This document shows, in pieces, positions 43,053 to 51,448 of a stretch of DNA of 64,000 bases. The position numbers and the translations under genes are program-made. Source of the DNA: Oricola nitratireducens. Lineage in GTDB: Bacteria; Pseudomonadota; Alphaproteobacteria; Rhizobiales; Rhizobiaceae. How positions within the stretch are numbered: position 1 is the first letter of the stretch; the number at the start of each line of letters is the position of its first letter. Under the pieces are notes generated by a model that was not told the origin of the DNA, made no database searches, and worked only from the letters and a program-made list of their open reading frames with translations. The stretch covers positions 33,996 to 97,995 of the forward strand of contig NZ_JACZCS010000032.1 of the NCBI RefSeq assembly GCF_014904745.1, in the 5' to 3' direction.

Positions 43053-43799
43053 TCAGACGACGAGGATCGGAGCGCCCGTCGTGACGCGGCCATAGAGATC
43101 GATCACGTCCTGCTGGATAAGCCGGACGCAGCCGCTGGAGACGGCCTTGCCGATCGACCAGTATTCCGGCGATCCGTGGATGCGGTAGAGCGTGTCCCTG
43201 CCGCCCTGGAAGATATAAAGGGCGCGCGCGCCGAGCGGGTTCATCAGCCCCGGCGGCATGCCGCCATTTAGGGCGCTGTATTGTTCGAGTTCCGGCTGGC
43301 GCGCGATCATCTCGTCGGGCGGAGTCCATTTCGGCCATTCCTGCTTCCAGCCGACATGCGCCCTGCCCGACCATTCGAAACCGGCCCGGCCAAGACCGAC
43401 ACCGTAGCGCATCGCCATCCCGTTCTCCTGGACCAGGTGCAGGAAGAAGGTGTTGGTGTTGACGATGATCGTGCCGACATTCTCGCTCGTCGGGTACGAC
43501 ACGAGCTGGCGGCGGAACTGCTCTGGCACCTTGGACGGATCGACGGCGGGTATCGGAAAGCGCTCACCGGGCATGGCACGGTAGGCCGTCAGGTCGGACG
43601 GCGAGACGGAAGGCTGCAATTGCTCGACGGGAGCCGCGACCTGCGGCCGGGCCGTCTGGCAGCCGGCGAGTGCCAGACTGGACAGTCCCGCTGCGCCCGC
43701 GAGGAAAGTCCGCTTGGACATGGTGGGGGAATCGGCGCTCATGTCACATGAACGCGCGAACGGTCCGCCGGTTTCATTCGACGTATTTTTATTACTCAC
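43053..43799 (-). CDS. L,D-transpeptidase (YkuD) lipoprotein
   Basis: 248 residues. An N-terminal stretch of about 27 residues precedes a lipoprotein signal (SKRTFLAGAAGLSSLALAGC) with the acylated Cys in LALAGC. The YkuD catalytic centre is in the C-terminal part: YRIHGSPEYWSIGKAV followed by SSGCVRL with the nucleophilic Cys. It forms 3-3 peptidoglycan crosslinks or attaches proteins to the wall. GTG 43799 is kept as start because AGGAG lies 7 bp upstream; Met codons at 43742 and 43721 lack such a site but would give a more usual signal peptide. Confidence 0.93.
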   Translation of the reverse strand: MSNKNTSNETGGPFARSCDMSADSPTMSKRTFLAGAAGLSSLALAGCQTARPQVAAPVEQLQPSVSPSDLTAYRAMPGERFPIPAVDPSKVPEQFRRQLVSYPTSENVGTIIVNTNTFFLHLVQENGMAMRYGVGLGRAGFEWSGRAHVGWKQEWPKWTPPDEMIARQPELEQYSALNGGMPPGLMNPLGARALYIFQGGRDTLYRIHGSPEYWSIGKAVSSGCVRLIQQDVIDLYGRVTTGAPILVV

Positions 43800-43859
43800 T
43801 TCAAATCTCCTGATTGTCTTGCGATCGGCCGGCGGGAAGCCCGCGCGGCGGCTGGACGT

Positions 43860-44222
43860 TCAGGCGATCGGTGGCCTCAACAGGTCGGTTCCGTCATTGC
43901 CGGACAAGCGCGAGACCCGCGCCGCCTCGTATAGCTGGCCATTGCCGGGCGTTGCAGGAACAAAGATCGCGCGATGCAGCTTGTGATCGGTTCCGCAGGA
44001 GGAAATCACGGCAGGACGGGAATATTTGCCCGAGGCCGCAAGGACCAGCTTGCGCCAGCACAGGCGCTTTCCGGCGGATTGCGCCACCACCGTGCCGGGC
44101 CTGACCGACAGCATGGCGGCTATATCACCGGACGCGGCCGTCGGCACAACCACGCCGGCCTGCGCCGCAACCTGGCTCACCGTGAGCGCCAACATCATGA
44201 AGGCAATGAACAATTTCCTCAT
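43860..44222 (-). CDS. Small secreted protein of unknown function
   Basis: 120 residues. Signal peptide at about 1-21 (KLFIAFMMLALTVSQVAAQA). The mature 99 residues contain two Cys (KRLCWRKLVLA and VISSCGTDHKL) that could form a disulfide, and end with LSGNDGTDLLRPP. No family recognised. The start at 44222 is the Met directly before the signal peptide; the longer upstream frame crosses the tandem repeats and is not believable. Confidence 0.65.
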   Translation of the reverse strand: MRKLFIAFMMLALTVSQVAAQAGVVVPTAASGDIAAMLSVRPGTVVAQSAGKRLCWRKLVLAASGKYSRPAVISSCGTDHKLHRAIFVPATPGNGQLYEAARVSRLSGNDGTDLLRPPIA

Positions 44223-44323
44223 GCCGCTTTCATACGTCTGCAAATCCGGGCATTCTATGGACAACCGATCAAACAATCGTGAGCACGGCCCGAACCAGAC
44301 CACCGGGCGGTGCGGCCGAGTTG

Positions 44324-44499
44324 CTATTCGGTTTCCCGTTCGCAATCGGCAAGCCGCTATCGGTTTCCTGTTCGCAAGCGGCGAGACGCTATCGGTTGCC
44401 CGTTCGCAAGCGGCAAGCCGCTGTCGGTTTCCTGTTCGTAAGCGGCAAGCCGCTATCCGTTGCCCGTTCGTAAGCGGCGAGCCGCTATCCGTTGCCCGT
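44324..44499. repeat. Tandem repeat, 32-bp unit, five and a half copies
   Basis: Units of 32 bp (first one 33) start at 44324, 44357, 44389, 44421 and 44453, with a partial copy at 44485. The consensus is CTATCGGTTNCC-TGTTCG-CAAGCG-GC(A/G)AGCCG. Several junctions contain the mini-hairpin GCGGC-AA-GCCGC. Copies differ at the same few positions (TTTCCT versus TTGCCC, GCAAG versus GTAAG). The unit is not a multiple of three and no gene reads through it; it lies between a small secreted protein gene and the unknown paralogue. Confidence 0.85.
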
Positions 44500-44520
44500 C
44501 GCTGCCGGGTCCCCGGCGGC

Positions 44521-45315
44521 TCACGACGTATCCAGTCGCTCCGCGTCAAACGCCAGCGCATGGCACTCGCGGAGAATCTCGTCGACCTCATGAAACACCC
44601 GCTTGCGGTAGCCCGGCGGGCGGCCGGGGCGCATGGGATTGAAGCGGGGCGAGCGGTTTGGTCCTCGGGTCAGGCCCGAGGATGACGGGAGATCGCGCTT
44701 CGCTTTCCAGCGCGCAAGCCGTTTCGCCTGGCCGTCGAGATCGTCCAGCGCGCGCTTCAGCGATATCAGGCGGCGGCAGAGGCGCGTGGCGTCGATCTCG
44801 TCGTCGGGCGTCGGCACGGGCTTCGCCGACGGTTCGGGCCGCCGCATATAGACCGGCACCGACCAGTCGTCGCAGAGCGAGCGCACGCGCGGGATCGTCG
44901 TAGCGTAGCGCCTGCGGGTGACGTCGAAGCGCTTGCGGGGATCGAGGAGCGGAAAGGCCGGGATCGCGGCTGTCGTTTTCGCGGAAGGGGGTCCGGGGTT
45001 TTCCACGGGATCGCCCGGCGGGCCGATGATGACCCAGCCGGTGGCGCAGCGCTTGCTGTCCGCCCAGGCGAATTTCCTGCCGGCCCGCGATGCCGATCGG
45101 GGGATTTCAACGGCCAGACCGCGCGAGGCGATGACGATCAGACGGCGGGTGGCGGATTCGGCGGGGCGCAGGATGCGGATCAGACGGGAGCGCAGGCGGC
45201 GCGGCAGGGTCGCTGTAGCGGCGTTCTCGTCCAGCCCGGCAAGCGCGAACAGCATCGCGACGACGCGCAGGAGCGCGTCGCGGTTGCGTTCGATTGCCCT
45301 GTCCCAGTTCATCAT
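44521..45315 (-). CDS. Protein of unknown function, paralogue of the gene at 3456-4139
   Basis: 264 residues, Arg-rich and soluble, homologous along most of its length to the 3456-4139 product. Shared blocks are NWDRAIERNRD, TLPRRLRSRLI, RRLIVIAS, FPLLDPRKR, LCRRLISLKRALDDLDGQAK with RLARWKAKR, RPGRPPGYRKR and ECHALAFDA. It is longer in the middle, and just before RPGRPPG it carries an extra SSSGLTRGP stretch encoded by a palindromic repeat (44663-44681). No function known. The start at 45315 (MMNWDRAI) has only a weak site (AAAGGG); the second Met is equally possible. Confidence 0.78.
   Translation of the reverse strand: MMNWDRAIERNRDALLRVVAMLFALAGLDENAATATLPRRLRSRLIRILRPAESATRRLIVIASRGLAVEIPRSASRAGRKFAWADSKRCATGWVIIGPPGDPVENPGPPSAKTTAAIPAFPLLDPRKRFDVTRRRYATTIPRVRSLCDDWSVPVYMRRPEPSAKPVPTPDDEIDATRLCRRLISLKRALDDLDGQAKRLARWKAKRDLPSSSGLTRGPNRSPRFNPMRPGRPPGYRKRVFHEVDEILRECHALAFDAERLDTS
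44663..44681. repeat. Palindromic repeat element inserted in frame
   Basis: CCTCGGG-TCAGG-CCCGAGG forms a perfect 7-bp hairpin; together with flanking GTCATC it matches the widespread alphaproteobacterial repeat that reads GTCATCCTCGGGCCTGACC on the opposite strand. It lies inside the coding frame of the unknown protein and encodes SSGLTRG. The paralogue at 3456-4139 lacks these residues at the matching position. Confidence 0.7.
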
Positions 45316-45666
45316 GCCCTTTGCTCGCGCGTTGATGGCGGGAGAAGAATAAGGGAAGCCGGAGAATGGTGGATAAACCGGTGCGGGAGGATCCGGCGTC
45401 GAAGGCTAGAACATAAGGATTTTCGAAGAGTTGCTTTCTGGTCGCTTCGCGACGACCCCCACCCTTCATCCTCCCCTCAAGGGGGAGGGAGGCCACCGGC
45501 ATCGCACCTGAGCCTGGCCCGGTGGTGCGGGGGGGGGGAACCGTGGTGCGGATATCTTCCCTCCCCTTGCGGGGAGGGATGAAGGGTGGGGGTAACGCAG
45601 TGCTTCCGGGACCCGCCCTTCGGACCCCCCACGGGGAAAAGAAAGGGCGGAGTCAGGGGCGCTGGC
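45316..45666. repeat. Intergenic inverted-repeat region with a G10 run
   Basis: No gene is seen. Arms ACCCCCACCCTTCATC-CTCCCC (45455-45476) and GGGGAGG-GATGAAGGGTGGGGGT (45571-45592) are near-perfect inverted copies about 95 bp apart; each has a small hairpin beside it (CCCCTCAAGGGGG; CTCCCCTTGCGGGGAG). Between them is CGGGGGGGGGG, a run of ten G at 45529-45538. This composite repeat is of the kind scattered in rhizobial intergenic DNA. Confidence 0.7.
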
Positions 45667-45693
45667 AAAAAAAGGGCGGCCCGGAGGCCGCCC
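45667..45693 (-). terminator. Intrinsic terminator of the cox operon
   Basis: GGGCGGCC (45674-45681) and GGCCGCCC (45686-45693) pair around CGGA; on the minus strand a run of seven U follows (45667-45673). It lies 25 bp after the coxM stop and ends the coxS-coxL-coxM transcript. Confidence 0.92.
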
Positions 45694-45718
45694 TGTCGAA
45701 ACGGATTGCCGCGTGGCG

Positions 45719-46513
45719 TCAGGCTGCGGCGACCGCGCGCTTGGCCATCACCTTGACGAGGTTGGCGCGGTATTCGGCCGTGCCGTGGATATCCGACAGC
45801 ATGTCGCCGGCATCGACGGAGAGACCGTCGAGTGCGCCGGCGGAGAAGTTCGAGCCGAGCGCCTGTTCGGCTGCCTCCCAGCGGAAGACGCCGTCCATGC
45901 CCGCGCCGGTGACGGCGACGCGCACGCCGTCGCCGCCCTTGGCCACGAAGACGCCCGCCATCGCATAACGCGAGGCCGGGTTGGGGAACTTGGAATAGGC
46001 GCAGGCGTCAGGCGCGGTGAAGGAGACCGCGGTGACGATCTCGTCGTCCTCGAGCGCCGTCTCGAACATGCCGGTGAAGAAGTCGGCCGCCGCGATGTCG
46101 CGCTTGCTGGTGTGGATCGTCGCGCCGAGCGCCAGCATCGCCGACGGATAGTCCGCCGCCGGATCGTTGTTGGCGATGGAGCCGCCGATGGTGCCCATGT
46201 GACGGACATGGGGATCGCCGATATGGCCGGCAAGCGACGTGATGCCCGGGCACACGGCCGCAAGATCGGCCGAGCTGGCGACTTCGTAGTGGGTCGTCCC
46301 GGCGCCGATGCGTACATCCTTGCCGTTGACCGAAATCCCCTTCAGATCGGCGATATGGCGCAGATCGATCAGCGAATCGGGCGCGGCGAGGCGCTGCTTC
46401 ATGGTCGGGATCAGGGTCTGGCCGCCGGCGACGAATTTGCCGCTTTCGGCCGAGTCCATCAGCTTTGCCGCCTCGTCGACGGAGCCCGCGCGATGATAGT
46501 TGGTCTCATACAT
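45719..46513 (-). CDS. coxM: FAD-binding subunit of a molybdenum hydroxylase (CoxM type)
   Basis: 264 residues, usual length for the medium subunit. FAD-contact motifs are present: [15 protein letters not shown] (AGGQ) and [20 protein letters not shown] (TIGGxxxxxDPAAD). It passes electrons from the iron-sulfur subunit to an acceptor. It is the third gene of coxS-coxL-coxM on the minus strand; a pair of 123-bp direct repeats lies between it and coxL. Start at 46513 follows GAAAGGAAA. Confidence 0.93.
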   Translation of the reverse strand: MYETNYHRAGSVDEAAKLMDSAESGKFVAGGQTLIPTMKQRLAAPDSLIDLRHIADLKGISVNGKDVRIGAGTTHYEVASSADLAAVCPGITSLAGHIGDPHVRHMGTIGGSIANNDPAADYPSAMLALGATIHTSKRDIAAADFFTGMFETALEDDEIVTAVSFTAPDACAYSKFPNPASRYAMAGVFVAKGGDGVRVAVTGAGMDGVFRWEAAEQALGSNFSAGALDGLSVDAGDMLSDIHGTAEYRANLVKVMAKRAVAAA

Positions 46514-46530
46514 GGTTATTTCCTTTCGCT

Positions 46531-46767
46531 CACGGGCCGTATCGCGCCCCTGGCGCTGGCCCTGCGCGGGCGCGCCGCGAAGGCGGCGACGGCCGGTTGG
46601 CCTTGCCTCGCTTCACTCGGATGACGCAACCCGCTCATGGTTTCATTTTCGATCACGGGCCGTGTCGCGCCCCTGGCGCTGGCCCTGCGCGGGCCCGCCG
46701 CGAAGGCGGCGACGGCCGGTCGGCCTTGCCTCGCTTCGCTCGGATGACGCAACCCGCTCATGGTTTC
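46531..46767. repeat. Two 123-bp direct repeats in the coxL-coxM gap
   Basis: CACGGGCCGT-initiated copies run 46531-46653 and 46654-46767 and differ at only a few positions (for example GCGGGCGCGCC versus GCGGGCCCGCC, TTCACT versus TTCGCT). Each contains GCCGCGAAGGCGGC and ends in GATGACGCAACCCGCTCATGG. They take up nearly the whole intergenic gap. A shorter, diverged third copy lies in the coxS-coxL gap. Confidence 0.9.
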
Positions 46768-46781
46768 TTCCTGTCCTTCAA

Positions 46782-49124
46782 TCAACCGTGCATCGCCTTC
46801 CACACCTTCTGCGGCGTGGCGGGCATGGTCAGGTTGTTGTTTCCGATCGCGTCGGTGATGGCGTTGATCACCGCCGGCGGCGACCCGATGGCGCCGGCCT
46901 CGCCGCAGCCCTTGATGCCGAGCGGATTGGACGGGCACGGCGTCACCGTGTGCGACACCTTGTAGGACGGCACATCGTCGGCGCGCGGCATGGTGTAGTC
47001 CATGTAGCTCGCCGTCAGCAGCTGCCCGGTCTCGGGGTCGTAGCTGGTGCCTTCCAGAAGCGCCTGACCGATACCCTGGCCGATACCGCCATGGACTTGG
47101 CCCTCGACGATCATCGGGTTGATGATGTTGCCGAAGTCGTCGGCGGCGACGAACTGGACGATCTCGGTCTTGCCGGTATCCGGATCGACCTCGACCTCGC
47201 AGATGTAGCAGCCGGCCGGGAAGGTGAAGTTCGACGGGTCGTAGAACGCGCCTTCCTTCAGGCCCGGCTCCATGCCCGCGGGCAGGTTGTGGGCCGTGTA
47301 GGCGTTGAGCGCGACCTCGTGCCAGCCGAGCGCCTTGTCGGTGCCGGCGACCTTCACCTGGCCGTTCTCGATGACGATGTCGGTCTCGTCGGCCTCGAGC
47401 AGATGGGCCGCGATCATCTTCGCCTTCTTCTCGACCTTGTCGAGCGCCTTGACGATGGCGCTCATGCCGACCGCGCCGGAGCGCGAGCCATAGGTGCCCA
47501 TGCCCATCTGCACCTTGTCGGTGTCGCCATGGACGATGGAGACCGAATCGAGCGGCACGCCGAAGCGGTCGGCAACCAGCTGCGCGAAGGTCGTCTCATG
47601 GCCCTGGCCGTGGCTGTGCGAGCCGGTCAGCACTTCCACCGTTCCGACCGCGTTGACGCGCACTTCCGCCGATTCCCACAGGCCGACGCCGGCGCCGAGC
47701 GAGCCGACAGCCTGGGACGGCGCGATGCCGCAGGCCTCGATGTAGCAGCTCATGCCGATGCCGCGTTTCTTGCCGCGCTTTTCGGCTTCCGCCTTGCGCG
47801 CCGGGAAGCCGGCATAGTCGGCCGTCTTCATCGCGGCGTTGAGCGAGGCCTCGTAGTCGCCGGCGTCGTAATTCATGATGACCGGCGTCTGGTAGGGGAA
47901 CTCGCGGATGAAGTTCTTGCGGCGCAGTTCGGCCGGCGAAACGCCCAATTCGCGCGCCGCCGTCTCGACGGTGCGCTCCAGCAGGTAGGTCGCTTCGGGG
48001 CGGCCCGCCCCGCGATAGGCGTCGACCGGCGCGGTGTTGGTGTAGACGGTGCGCACATTGCAGTGGATCGCCGGGATGGTGTACTGGCCGGAAAGCAGCG
48101 TGGCATAGAGATAGGTCGGCACCGCAGACGAGAACAGCGACATGTAGGCGCCCAGATTGGCGATGGTGTCGACCTTCAGCCCGGTCATCCTGTTATCGGC
48201 GTCGAAGGCCATCTCGACCGTCGTGACATGGTCGCGGCCATGCGCGTCGGTCAGGAAGGACTCGGTGCGGTCGGCAACCCACTTGACCGGCACGCCGGTC
48301 TTCTTCGACGCCCACAGGCAGACGATTTCCTCAGGATAGATGTAGATCTTCGATCCAAAGCCGCCGCCGACATCCGGCGCGATGACGCGCAGCTTGTTTT
48401 CCGGAGCGACGCTGTAGAAGGCGCTCATCACAAGGCGCGCGACATGCGGGTTCTGCGACGTCGTCCAGCAGGTGTAGTGATCCTCGGCTTCGTCATACTG
48501 ACCGAGCGTGGCGCGCGGTTCCATCGCGTTGGGCACGAGACGGTTGTTGAGGATTTCCACCCTGGTGACGTGAGCGGCGTTGCTGATCGCCTCGTCGGCC
48601 GCCGCACCGTCACCGATCTCCCAGTCATAGATCAGGTTGCCCGGCGCGTTGTCGTGGATCTGCGGCGCGCCGTCCTTCAGCGCAGCAACCGCCTCGGTGA
48701 CCGCCGGCAGCTGTTCGTAATCGACCTCGACGGCCTCGGCGGCGTCGCGGGCCTGGTTCTTCGTCTCGGCAACCACGATCGCGACCGCATCGCCGACGTA
48801 ACGCACCTTGGTCTGGGCCAGCGGACGCCAGTCGCCCATGTTCATCGGCGAGCCGTCCTTGGAATGGATCATCCAGCCGCAGATGAGGCTGCCGATACCG
48901 TCGGCGGCAAGCTCGTCGCCGGTCAGAACCGCGATCACGCCCGGCATCTTGGCCGCGGCGTCGGTGTTGATGCCCTTGATGGCGGCGTGGGCGTGCGGCG
49001 AGCGCACGAATGCCGCATGCTTCATGCCGGCGACGACCATGTCGTCGGTATAGCGGCCCTTGCCGGTGATGAACCGCTTGTCTTCCTTGCGCGCCACGCG
49101 GGCGCCGATGCCTTCGATTCCCAT
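46782..49124 (-). CDS. coxL: Molybdopterin-binding large subunit, form II CoxL / xanthine dehydrogenase family
   Basis: 780 residues. The active-site loop reads AYRGAGR ([14 protein letters not shown]), the form II signature, not the AYxCSFR loop of true (form I) CO dehydrogenase. The catalytic Glu is in [11 protein letters not shown], and the cofactor loop is GGGFGSKIY. The physiological substrate is therefore open: an aromatic heterocycle, aldehyde or purine is more likely than CO. ATG 49124 ([15 protein letters not shown]) is chosen for GGGAGG 7 bp upstream. No maturation genes (coxDEFG) are nearby. Confidence 0.94.
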   Translation of the reverse strand: MGIEGIGARVARKEDKRFITGKGRYTDDMVVAGMKHAAFVRSPHAHAAIKGINTDAAAKMPGVIAVLTGDELAADGIGSLICGWMIHSKDGSPMNMGDWRPLAQTKVRYVGDAVAIVVAETKNQARDAAEAVEVDYEQLPAVTEAVAALKDGAPQIHDNAPGNLIYDWEIGDGAAADEAISNAAHVTRVEILNNRLVPNAMEPRATLGQYDEAEDHYTCWTTSQNPHVARLVMSAFYSVAPENKLRVIAPDVGGGFGSKIYIYPEEIVCLWASKKTGVPVKWVADRTESFLTDAHGRDHVTTVEMAFDADNRMTGLKVDTIANLGAYMSLFSSAVPTYLYATLLSGQYTIPAIHCNVRTVYTNTAPVDAYRGAGRPEATYLLERTVETAARELGVSPAELRRKNFIREFPYQTPVIMNYDAGDYEASLNAAMKTADYAGFPARKAEAEKRGKKRGIGMSCYIEACGIAPSQAVGSLGAGVGLWESAEVRVNAVGTVEVLTGSHSHGQGHETTFAQLVADRFGVPLDSVSIVHGDTDKVQMGMGTYGSRSGAVGMSAIVKALDKVEKKAKMIAAHLLEADETDIVIENGQVKVAGTDKALGWHEVALNAYTAHNLPAGMEPGLKEGAFYDPSNFTFPAGCYICEVEVDPDTGKTEIVQFVAADDFGNIINPMIVEGQVHGGIGQGIGQALLEGTSYDPETGQLLTASYMDYTMPRADDVPSYKVSHTVTPCPSNPLGIKGCGEAGAIGSPPAVINAITDAIGNNNLTMPATPQKVWKAMHG

Positions 49125-49152
49125 GAATATTCCTCCCAATTTCCATTGCGCT

Positions 49153-49247
49153 CACGGCCGTGCCGTGTTTCGCACTGGCCTCCGCGGGGGCGCATCATCA
49201 GATGCGACGGCCGGTCGGCCTTGCCTCACTCCGTTCGGTTGCCCGAG
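49153..49247. repeat. Diverged third copy of the cox intergenic repeat
   Basis: This stretch between coxS and coxL repeats the order CACGGCCGTG...CGACGGCCGGTCGGCCTTGC-CTCACTCCGTTCGG of the 123-bp units at 46531-46767, with a deletion and many changes (GCATCATCAGATGC in place of the GCCGCGAAGGCGGC hairpin). The hairpin is kept although its sequence is not, which suggests the fold is what matters. Confidence 0.7.
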
Positions 49248-49249
49248 CC

Positions 49250-49741
<492 letters not shown>

Positions 49742-49939
49742 TTATCTCCTCCCGGTTGTAATCGATGCTCGCGGCAGCCAACCGCGGATAGATTTGAAAT
49801 CTGGAACTCTGGCCGCAGTTTGTCCATATGCCAGTTCTCGAAAATTTCGCATGTGGTAGAATTTCTTTGGTCTTGAATTCACGCGCCGATCCCGATAAAG
49901 CGCGCGTTAGCGTTTTTCCGCCAAGGTCGAACGCCACCC

Positions 49940-50015
49940 GCCGCTTTAGCTCAGTTGGTAGAGCACATCATTCGTAATGATGGGGTCGCGTGTTCGAGTC
50001 ACGCAAGCGGCACCA
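49940..50015 (+). tRNA. tRNA-Thr (anticodon CGT)
   Basis: Cloverleaf reads directly: acceptor GCCGCTT (49940-49946) with AAGCGGC (50005-50011), D-arm with TAGCTCAGTTGGTAGAGC, anticodon stem CATCA/TGATG around TTCGTAA (anticodon CGT, reading ACG), T-arm with GTTCGAGTC. The discriminator is A and the CCA end is encoded (50013-50015). Confidence 0.97.
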
Positions 50016-50157
50016 CTTCTTCTCCGGCCAGACCCAAAATCCGTATCTCCGCGCCCTGACGGCGCCGGTTCCGCGCGGCCGTTGAGCCTGCCGGCGCCGG
50101 ATCCTGTGAATTCAATCGGATGAAATTCCCTCTTGGTGAGATTCTTGGCGGGTAAAC

Positions 50158-50185
50158 TTGCCAGTTTCCGTGGCGTAGCTATACT
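50158..50185 (+). promoter_or_regulatory. Sigma70-type promoter of the TRAP operon
   Basis: TTGCCA (50158-50163) and TATACT (50180-50185) are separated by 16 bp. The expected start near 50192 gives a leader of about 40 bases with GGGAGGAAAT before the ATG at 50233. The match is good for an alphaproteobacterial housekeeping promoter. Confidence 0.6.
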
Positions 50186-50232
50186 CGGCCGTTCCCGCGG
50201 TGGAGGCCGACGGGACAATTGGGAGGAAATCG

Positions 50233-51354
50233 ATGACAAACGAATCCAAGCGCGACGTTTCGCGCCGTTCATTCCTGAAAACGAGCGCCATCGCGGGCGG
50301 CGCCGCCGCGGGCAGCGTTCTCGCCGCGCCGCATATCGCGAGCGCACAGGCGGCAGGAACCACCTGGAAGATCCAGACATCGTGGCCGGGCGGCATCGGC
50401 CTGCAGATCTTCAAGGACTGGTGCGCCACGATCGTCGAGAAAACCGGCGGCGAACTCGCCTTCCAGCCGTTCGGCGCCAATGACGTCGTCGGCGACTTCC
50501 AGCTTTACGACGCGGTGAAGAACGGCGTGCTACAGGCGGTCAACCCGTTCACCATCTACGTGCAGGGCATCATCCCGGCGGGCGTGTTCCTGTCGTCCTA
50601 TCCGCTGGGCCTGCGGCATCCGAGCGAGTACGACACGTTCTACTACGGCCTCGGCGGCCTGGAGATGACGCGCGAGCTCTACGCCGCACAGGGCATGCAC
50701 TGGGTCGGTCCGGTGCACCACGACGCCAACATCATCCACTCCAAGGTGCCGATCCGCTCGGTGGAGGATTTCCGCGGCCGCAAGATGCGCCTTCCCGGCG
50801 GCATGGTCGCCGAAGTGTTCCAGGGCCTCGGCGCCAAAACCACCGTGCTTCCGGGGTCGGAAATCTTCCCGGCGCTGGAAAAGGGCACGATCGACGTGGC
50901 CGACTATACGGGTCCGGCGGTCAACTACGCACTCGGCTTCAGCCAGGTGACCAAGTACATCTCCATGGGACCGCCCGGCTTCATGTCGCTGTACCAGCCG
51001 GTCGACATCATGGACATCACGGTCGGCATGGACGCCTGGAACGCCTTGTCCGACGGGATGAAGCAGTTCGTCGAGATGGAGACCAAGTCCTATTCGATCG
51101 AGCACCACGCCAAGATCCAGGAAGCGAACCAGGAAGCCTGGAAGAAGTTCGAGGCCGACGGCACAGAGGTCACGCGCCTGAGCCAGGACGACGTGGACAT
51201 CATGACCGAAGTCGCGGTGCCGATCTGGTTCAAATACGCCAACAAGGACAAGAACGCCGCGCGCGTCTTCAAGGTCCAGCTCGACTACATGATGTCGGGC
51301 TCGCTCGGCTACGTCACGCCGGACATGATCGAAGGCCTGACACTGGACCTCTGA
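50233..51354 (+). CDS. TRAP transporter solute-binding protein (DctP family, TakP-like)
   Basis: 373 residues. It starts with a Tat signal peptide: SRRSFLKTSA, then a weakly hydrophobic stretch to AHIASA-like cleavage (residues about 1-39). The mature protein has the DctP landmarks WPGGIGLQIFKDW, GRKMRLPGGMVAEVF and PGSEIFPALEKGTIDVADY, the last close to the TakP (2-oxoacid) group. The ligand is probably an organic acid; it cannot be named. The small and large permease genes follow. A strong hairpin 24 bp after the stop should keep its mRNA more abundant than the permease part. Confidence 0.92.
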   Translation: MTNESKRDVSRRSFLKTSAIAGGAAAGSVLAAPHIASAQAAGTTWKIQTSWPGGIGLQIFKDWCATIVEKTGGELAFQPFGANDVVGDFQLYDAVKNGVLQAVNPFTIYVQGIIPAGVFLSSYPLGLRHPSEYDTFYYGLGGLEMTRELYAAQGMHWVGPVHHDANIIHSKVPIRSVEDFRGRKMRLPGGMVAEVFQGLGAKTTVLPGSEIFPALEKGTIDVADYTGPAVNYALGFSQVTKYISMGPPGFMSLYQPVDIMDITVGMDAWNALSDGMKQFVEMETKSYSIEHHAKIQEANQEAWKKFEADGTEVTRLSQDDVDIMTEVAVPIWFKYANKDKNAARVFKVQLDYMMSGSLGYVTPDMIEGLTLDL

Positions 51355-51377
51355 GCGTGCCGCTCCGCCTTGACAAT

Positions 51378-51404
51378 GCCCGCGCCGGTTTCGCCGGCGC
51401 GGGC
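51378..51404 (+). other. Intercistronic hairpin after the TRAP binding-protein gene
   Basis: GCCCGCGCCGG and CCGGCGCGGGC form a perfect 11-bp stem with a TTTCG loop, without a clean T-tract. It lies between the binding-protein gene and the permease genes, as also seen after pstS and the branched-chain-type binding protein. Confidence 0.75.
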
Positions 51405-51448
51405 GCTTTGCCGTCGTATCCGTCTCTCTCGCTACAGGGATTCTCATC

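Noticed and set aside
44324..44499. Regular repeats that look at first like a CRISPR array
   Set aside because: Units are directly adjacent with no unique spacers, the period is fixed at 32 bp, and no cas gene is nearby.
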